From the NCBI RefSeq assembly GCF_002967765.1, contig NZ_PUHY01000006.1, forward strand, positions 62,001 to 126,000: a stretch of 64,000 bases of DNA, written 5' to 3'. The notes below the pieces were generated by a model. That model was not told the origin of the DNA. It saw only the letters and a list, made by a program, of their open reading frames with translations, and did no database searches. Within the stretch, counting starts at the first letter, position 1. Each line of letters opens with the position of its first letter. The translations under genes and the position numbers were made by a program. This stretch comes from Blastopirellula marina (GTDB taxonomy: Bacteria > Planctomycetota > Planctomycetia > Pirellulales > Pirellulaceae). Positions 59,205-64,000 of this stretch are shown one piece after another.

Positions 59205-61137
59205 AAACCGGCCGATCAATGATCGCGCTAGGGAATTGCTAGAAGAACATCGCACAGCGATTTACCGCCGAACCGATCGGATGTTCGCGTGGTTGATGCT
59301 GTTTCAGTGGATCGCCGGGCTGGCAATCACATTATGGATTTCCCCCCATACCTGGGCCGGGCAACAAAAGTTCGTCCATCCTCATATTTGGGCGGCACTG
59401 TTCCTGGGCGGCCTGATTTGTAGTTTCCCGGTATTGTTAGCGTGGAAACTACCAGGCACAACGCTGACCCGTCATACGATTGCGGTAGGCCAAGCGTTGG
59501 CCTCCTCGCTGCTGATTCACCTCATGGGTGGTCGGATTGAATCGCATTTCCATATCTTTGGTTCGCTCGCATTTTTGGCTTTCTATCGCGACTGGACAGT
59601 ACTCGTAACCGCATCGTTGGTAGTTGCAGCCGACCACTTCTTCCGCGGCTTGATCTGGCCGGAATCGATTTACGGTATCTCTGTTTTTGGGTGGCAGCGA
59701 TCCTTCGAGCACACGGCATGGGTTCTGTTCGAGGACGTCTTCCTGATCTATACCTGCCTGATGAGCTGTCGCGAAATGACGGTGATTGCCAATCGCCGTG
59801 CAGAAATGGAACGGATGCAGATCGAAGTCGAACGCGAAGTGACTGATCGAACCCGCGAAATCGAACTGCAACGCCTCGTTCTCGAAGAGTCGCACCAACG
59901 CCTCCAACGTCAAACGAACGAACTGCGAAGTGCGATTGAAGCCGCGGAAGGGGCGAATCGCGCTAAGAGTGCGTTTCTGGCGAATATGAGTCACGAGATT
60001 CGCACTCCGCTAACCGCGATCCTGGGTTTTGCCGACGTACTGTTAGAATCTGGCGATATCGGCAAAGCACCGACTGAACGCGTCGAAGCAATTGATACCA
60101 TTCGCCGCAATGGGGCCCATCTGGTATCACTGATAAACGACTTGCTCGACCTGTCCAAAATAGAAGCAGGTAAATTCCAAACCGAGCACCTTCCCTGCTC
60201 GCTCCATCGTTTGATCGCCGACTTGCAGCAGTTAATGCAAGTCCGACTTGATGAAAAGAAGCTTACGTTCTCGACGGAATACCTCGGTCCATTGCCCGAG
60301 ATGATCCAAACCGATCCGACTCGCCTGCGTCAGATATTGATGAACTTGCTAAGCAACTCCATCAAGTTTACACCGTCTGGTGGCATCAAGATTGTGATCA
60401 ACCTAATTGGCCGGGGCAACGATCGCAAAGTGCAGCTTGATATTTCGGACACGGGCATCGGCATTTCCGATGCGATGCGTGAAAAGTTATTTCAGCCGTT
60501 CACGCAAGAGGATGGATCGATGTCGCGTCGCTTCGGCGGAACGGGCTTGGGATTAACCATTAGTAAACAGTTCGCCAAACTCCTTGGCGGCGATCTCGTT
60601 ATTCTCGATACGTCGTCACAAGGGACGACGTTCCGTTTGACGATTGATCCTGGGCCGCTGCAAAACGCGACGCTTCAGCAGCCAGACAAGTTCGTTGAAA
60701 CTCCGCGTCAGACGCCACGGAAGTTAGCGGAACTGAAGGATATTCTGGCGAATGTCCGCGTACTATTGGTCGAAGATGGCCCAGATAATCAGCGGCTGAT
60801 TTCGTTCCTGCTCAAGAAGGCAGGAGCCTGTGTCGAAATTGCCGAAAACGGTCAGCTCGGCTACCAAGCGGCAACCAACGCCTCACTTCGAGGCGAACCA
60901 TTCGATGTCATCCTCATGGATATGCAGATGCCGATCATGGATGGATACACAGCGGCAACTAAACTACGTCAGGATAAATACGAGGGTCCGATCATCGCAC
61001 TCACCGCTCATGCGATGGCCGAGGATCGCAACCGCTGCGTGGAGGCTGGCTGCACGGACTACACAACTAAGCCGGTCGATCGAGAGAAACTAATCGACCT
61101 GATCCGGTTTCATTCCCACGCCACCTCGGTCACGTAA
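59188..61137 (+). CDS. Hybrid sensor histidine kinase/response regulator
   Basis: A 649-residue protein. Residues 30-195 contain six to seven hydrophobic helices with conserved His/Asp residues (HLMGGRIESHFHIFGSLAFL, 111-130; YRDW), a membrane sensor domain seen in several kinases and chemoreceptors of related bacteria. A coiled coil (205-255) leads to the phosphoacceptor His269 (NMSHEIRTPLTAILG), an ATPase domain (N box LLSNSIKFTPS 387-397, DTGIGI 421-426, GTGLGLTIS 451-459) and a receiver domain with Asp578 (ILMDMQMPIMDG) and Lys628. No output domain follows, so phosphate must go to an Hpt/regulator elsewhere. It overlaps the RedB-like gene. Confidence 0.93.
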   Translation: MMAFSENRPINDRARELLEEHRTAIYRRTDRMFAWLMLFQWIAGLAITLWISPHTWAGQQKFVHPHIWAALFLGGLICSFPVLLAWKLPGTTLTRHTIAVGQALASSLLIHLMGGRIESHFHIFGSLAFLAFYRDWTVLVTASLVVAADHFFRGLIWPESIYGISVFGWQRSFEHTAWVLFEDVFLIYTCLMSCREMTVIANRRAEMERMQIEVEREVTDRTREIELQRLVLEESHQRLQRQTNELRSAIEAAEGANRAKSAFLANMSHEIRTPLTAILGFADVLLESGDIGKAPTERVEAIDTIRRNGAHLVSLINDLLDLSKIEAGKFQTEHLPCSLHRLIADLQQLMQVRLDEKKLTFSTEYLGPLPEMIQTDPTRLRQILMNLLSNSIKFTPSGGIKIVINLIGRGNDRKVQLDISDTGIGISDAMREKLFQPFTQEDGSMSRRFGGTGLGLTISKQFAKLLGGDLVILDTSSQGTTFRLTIDPGPLQNATLQQPDKFVETPRQTPRKLAELKDILANVRVLLVEDGPDNQRLISFLLKKAGACVEIAENGQLGYQAATNASLRGEPFDVILMDMQMPIMDGYTAATKLRQDKYEGPIIALTAHAMAEDRNRCVEAGCTDYTTKPVDREKLIDLIRFHSHATSVT

Positions 61138-61140
61138 CGC

Positions 61141-62601
61141 CTAAGCAGTGCCTGACTTCTTTCGTCCCAATAAATAGGCGACCGGCAGCCCGGCTGCGAT
61201 GGTCAGCAAACTTAAGATCGTGGTGGGAAGTCGAGGCGACTCTCCCATCAGGCCATCAATGTCTTGCCGCAGGCCAGTGATTAAAATCCAAGCCATCAAG
61301 GCCAGATACAGCAAAGGGGGCAGTGGATAAAGGGGTAAGCGAAATGGGTGCGGCAGATCTTCTCGTCGACGAAGTGGAAACACGCTGGCCACAACCAACC
61401 CAGAAATTACCGCCAAGCCAATTGCCGTGTAGTTCAAAATGTCGAGAAACGGTCCAGACCAAGCCATACCGATTGCCACTACCCCTTGCACAATGATCGC
61501 GGCGATCGGTGTCCCGCGTTCGTCATGCAGTCTGGCCGCGAACTGAGGAAACGCTCCGTCGTGGGCCATCGCAAACGCAATCCGCGGTCCGGACAGCATG
61601 TAAGCGCTCACTGAGGCGAGCATCCCGATACCCAAGAGTATCGCAACCACGCCAGCCACGCCTCGCCCGAACAGATGCACGGCAGCCAATTGAGCTACCG
61701 GTGTGACCTCGCCGTAACTCAGCTCGGTCATCGTCTGAGGATTCAATGCATAGACATACGTTAGATTTACAAGCAGATAGAGCACGACCACCGTCGCGCA
61801 GCCTGCGATCAAGCTCTTAGGTAGTAGCCTTTCCGGATAACGCACCTCGCCAGCAACGTATGCAGCAGCATTCCAGCCCGTGTAAGCATAACTGACGTAG
61901 ATTAGACCAACCCCCAGCGTGAAGAACTCACTCGAGTCTGGCATGTGACTTTGAGCAAAGTGCGACCAATCGCCGCTGCCAAAGCTTAATCCAAGGACGA
62001 CCAAGCCAACCAACAGCGAGAGCTTAAGCAACGTCGACATGACTTGCATGCTGGTGCTTTCGCGATGCCCCAAGCAGTGCACGATCATCAGCACAAGAAT
62101 GAAAACGGTTGCCACGGCCGGTTCTAGGTAAGCCGCGATCGCTCCGAGATTGGCCTGTTCGAACAGTGGCGTGACTGGAATCAATAGGTAATTTGCAGCC
62201 AGTCGTCCGACCACCGCAGTCGGTGCCGCAAAGCCCAGGACAAACGTGGCCCAACCAACGACTATTCCCGCTTCCCGACCAAATGCCTCGCGCACGAAAA
62301 GATAATCGCTGCCTGCTCTCGGCAGCATCGTCGCCAGTTCGGCAATCGTGACGGTGCCGCAAAACGCCAAAATTCCGCCCAGCGTCCAAATTACCATCAA
62401 GCCAGCCGGATTGGCGGTATCTTTCAGCGTGAAGCCTGAGGAAGTCAGGATTCCGGCCCCAACCATGCTGGCGACAACCAAGAAATAGGCCGACCAGAAA
62501 CCGAATTTCCGCGGCTGATTGGCCGCTGATTCAACGCCCACTTCCGCCGTTCGATGCGTATCAGAGGATTCTTGGGGCGAATCGAAAGAATTGTGCGTCA
62601 T
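61141..62601 (-). CDS. APC-family amino acid permease
   Basis: A 486-residue transporter with about 12 helices, matching the amino acid-polyamine-organocation superfamily. The first helix carries the substrate-site motif VVASMVGAGILTSSG, and LATMLPRAGSDYLFVREAFG follows helix 2 as in LAT/CAT-type permeases. Substrate unknown. ATG at 62601 was preferred to an upstream TTG. It converges on the hybrid kinase with only 3 bases between the stops. Alone on its strand apart from the downstream SAM hydrolase group. Confidence 0.88.
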   Translation of the reverse strand: MTHNSFDSPQESSDTHRTAEVGVESAANQPRKFGFWSAYFLVVASMVGAGILTSSGFTLKDTANPAGLMVIWTLGGILAFCGTVTIAELATMLPRAGSDYLFVREAFGREAGIVVGWATFVLGFAAPTAVVGRLAANYLLIPVTPLFEQANLGAIAAYLEPAVATVFILVLMIVHCLGHRESTSMQVMSTLLKLSLLVGLVVLGLSFGSGDWSHFAQSHMPDSSEFFTLGVGLIYVSYAYTGWNAAAYVAGEVRYPERLLPKSLIAGCATVVVLYLLVNLTYVYALNPQTMTELSYGEVTPVAQLAAVHLFGRGVAGVVAILLGIGMLASVSAYMLSGPRIAFAMAHDGAFPQFAARLHDERGTPIAAIIVQGVVAIGMAWSGPFLDILNYTAIGLAVISGLVVASVFPLRRREDLPHPFRLPLYPLPPLLYLALMAWILITGLRQDIDGLMGESPRLPTTILSLLTIAAGLPVAYLLGRKKSGTA

Positions 62602-62655
62602 CGGCTGAACTATCGACTCCAAGGATAGATGGGACGCACATGAAAGAACCCGACC

Positions 62656-62943
62656 TTACCACTTTATCGTGACACCGTCGTTTACTTTCAGGCCCAGAAA
62701 CTTCGCGGCACTATCGCCAATCAATGACAGTTCTAAATAACCGCTGTGGCCCAAGATAGCCACATAGGTCATTTCAGGTTGATCATGATCGGCTGGATAA
62801 ATCCCCAACGTCGTATGCCCGCCACACTCAATCGAGGTCCGATCATCTCGCGGGACATCAACGAGCTTAGCGTGGTCCAGATCGGTAATAGCGTCGCCCG
62901 AATCGGATATCGAAACAACTTTTCCGGAGATGCGACTCGGCAC
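62656..62943 (-). CDS. Free-standing C-terminal domain of SAM-hydrolase family
   Basis: A 95-residue protein starting at GTG, AGGA 10 bases upstream. It parallels the C-terminal domain of the SAM hydrolase encoded just upstream: GKVVSISDSGDAITDL matches GRFVYADSFGNSVTNI, and YVAILGHSGYLELSLIGDSA matches LVALFGSSGQLELSVVQGDA. The catalytic N-terminal domain with its Asp/Arg/His set is absent. In the family this domain closes the active site at the trimer interface. It could be a duplicated remnant or an accessory subunit. The frame is open about 14 more codons upstream but without a start codon. Confidence 0.7.
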   Translation of the reverse strand: MPSRISGKVVSISDSGDAITDLDHAKLVDVPRDDRTSIECGGHTTLGIYPADHDQPEMTYVAILGHSGYLELSLIGDSAAKFLGLKVNDGVTIKW

Positions 62944-63053
62944 GTTGACGTATTCCTGATGTGGGGAGGAGGAGGAATCTTGCGAGCGATTCTAGCCATC
63001 TTCGCGCATTTCGCCAAGCATCTTGTAGGGTTTAAGGGCGGAAAACCACCCAA

Positions 63054-63869
63054 TCACGTGGATTCATGCGTGATCTTCACAGGCATTTCCGCTTGAATCC
63101 CGTACTTTTGGGCGGCATCCCCCTGAACAACAGACAGCTCCAGTTGTCCTGACGAACCGAATAACGCGACCAACTCTCCTGGCTCACGTTCACCGTAAGT
63201 CGATGAAATGCCGAAGACAACTTGGCCGGCGCCTTCGATTCGTATCGCTTGCGGATTCCAATCTTCCGGAATATCACGAGCGAAGATATTCGTCACCGAG
63301 TTACCGAACGAATCGGCGTAGACGAATCGCCCGTGAATTTCATTCTCCTCGACTCGAGCCAACACCGCCGCCGATCTCTCGGTCGCGACAAGCGGACGAC
63401 TAACTTGTTCGCCGAGACTGTCCAGCGGCACTCCGCGTACTAAATGCGCGGCGGCGGGAACCATAATGTCACGACCATGAAAAGTGCTCGACCACTTATC
63501 GCCGTAGTACACCTGATTGTTGATCTCGAATACCGCTTCAACTCGAAAGCGGGAAGCAATCACGTCGAATAGTCCGTTATCCGGACCGATAATCACTTGC
63601 CCGTGGATCATTGCCGCGACGATACGTCGGGCAGTTCCCACTCCGGGATCAACTACCACAACATGGACTGTTCCAAGAGGGAACGCTTCAACCCCACGTA
63701 ACAAGACCCAACTTGCTTGCGCGATGCTCTGTGGCGAAATGCTATGCGTCACATCAACAAGCCTGGCTTGCGGTGCCACTTTGAAGGCCGAAGCTTTCAT
63801 TTCGGCAATGTAGAACGAGTCGGCCTGAAAGTCTGTGGTGAGTGCGATGATACCGTTGGGAGTGAACAT
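63054..63869 (-). CDS. SAM hydrolase (DUF62 / SAM hydroxide adenosyltransferase)
   Basis: A 271-residue cytosolic enzyme of the chlorinase/fluorinase/DUF62 family. The N-terminal domain starts with IALTTDFQADSFYIAEMKA, and the Asp-Arg-His set typical of the water-using members is present (Asp74, Arg81 in VVVDPGVGTARR, His131 in FHGRDIMVPAAAHL), together with GPDNGLF. The family splits SAM to adenosine and methionine. The C-terminal beta domain (about 175-271) has YADSFGNSVTN. No halide-specific features are visible. It is followed after 110 bases by a free-standing copy of its C-domain. Confidence 0.9.
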   Translation of the reverse strand: MFTPNGIIALTTDFQADSFYIAEMKASAFKVAPQARLVDVTHSISPQSIAQASWVLLRGVEAFPLGTVHVVVVDPGVGTARRIVAAMIHGQVIIGPDNGLFDVIASRFRVEAVFEINNQVYYGDKWSSTFHGRDIMVPAAAHLVRGVPLDSLGEQVSRPLVATERSAAVLARVEENEIHGRFVYADSFGNSVTNIFARDIPEDWNPQAIRIEGAGQVVFGISSTYGEREPGELVALFGSSGQLELSVVQGDAAQKYGIQAEMPVKITHEST

Positions 63870-64000
63870 GATGCCGACCGAGTTGAAGGGGACAAGCGCC
63901 TCATCTACCTTTGCCAGGTGCTCTTATTTTCCAGCGACCAAACTATCGCTAAAGTGGTCACCTGGCAAGCAATACTTTTCGAGGCCACGATGGACGAGAT

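Noticed and set aside
63990-64000. Possible gene start ATGGACGAGAT at the window edge with GAGG before it
   Set aside because: Only three codons are visible, which is too little to call a gene, though a plus-strand gene may begin here.
1-64000. Mobile elements, prophage or CRISPR arrays
   Set aside because: No transposase, integrase or phage genes, no terminal inverted repeats flanking genes, and no regularly spaced direct repeats were seen.

Overview
The window looks like a stretch of chromosome from a planctomycete, most likely a member of the Pirellulaceae (Blastopirellula/Bremerella type). The evidence is the gene content: a DUF1559 prepilin-like protein with an H-X9-DG tail, an adjoining carboxypeptidase-regulatory-like lipoprotein and HTTM protein, very large ResB and CcsA cytochrome c assembly proteins, a RedB-like protein, and KDO transferase WaaA (a Gram-negative type envelope). 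There are no phage genes, transposases or CRISPR arrays. Most of the window is housekeeping and envelope genes, with several unusual accessory proteins.

Layout. 0-12.5 kb: the end of secA, waaA, metK (with its own promoter and a strong terminator), a UDP-sugar pyrophosphorylase - mannose-1-phosphate guanylyltransferase - ruvX run, an MFS transporter, a PaaK-like adenylate-forming enzyme and a DUF971 protein. 12.6-21 kb: small membrane proteins, tRNA-Leu(UAA), the DUF1559/lipoprotein/HTTM group, and three phosphoesterases close together (a purple-acid-phosphatase-like enzyme, an MDP-1-like HAD phosphatase and a glycerophosphodiesterase). 20.7-24.7 kb: a 983-residue multi-PAS sensor kinase and an M48 peptidase.

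24.7-38 kb is almost entirely minus strand and centred on serine, glycine and one-carbon metabolism. serC-serA make serine. gcvT-gcvH-gcvPA-gcvPB form the glycine cleavage system, followed by a LipM-like octanoyl/lipoyl transferase that probably loads the H protein. Between them lie a TPR lipoprotein, a protein with a histone-H1-like tail, an ECF sigma factor with a membrane-anchored partner, and an FHA protein. 38-42.5 kb: a DUF1569 protein, tRNA-Glu(CUC), a BASS-family transporter, aroC and an AsmA-like protein.

42.9-49.2 kb holds a translationally coupled System II cytochrome c maturation pair, resB-ccsA, each about 1040 residues. The ResB protein carries an apparent YWTD-type beta-propeller inside its periplasmic domain. 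49.7-56.2 kb holds a membrane-anchored helix-turn-helix protein with a long acidic Ser/Asp-rich linker, and a three-gene operon (TolQ/ExbB-like channel plus two different ExbD-like coiled-coil proteins) joined by GTGA stop/start overlaps. Only one of the two ExbD-like proteins keeps the membrane Asp expected to carry protons. 56.2-64 kb: bioA with an overlapping glutamine amidotransferase, a RedB-like protein overlapping a hybrid histidine kinase, an amino acid permease, and a SAM hydrolase followed by a free-standing copy of its own C-terminal domain.

The best candidates for something undescribed are the asymmetric ExbB-ExbD-ExbD operon, the ResB with an inserted propeller, the free-standing SAM-hydrolase C-domain, the membrane-anchored HTH protein, and a cluster of hairpins in the 644-base gap before the ExbB operon. 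All function calls rest on reading motifs by eye; no database search was run.
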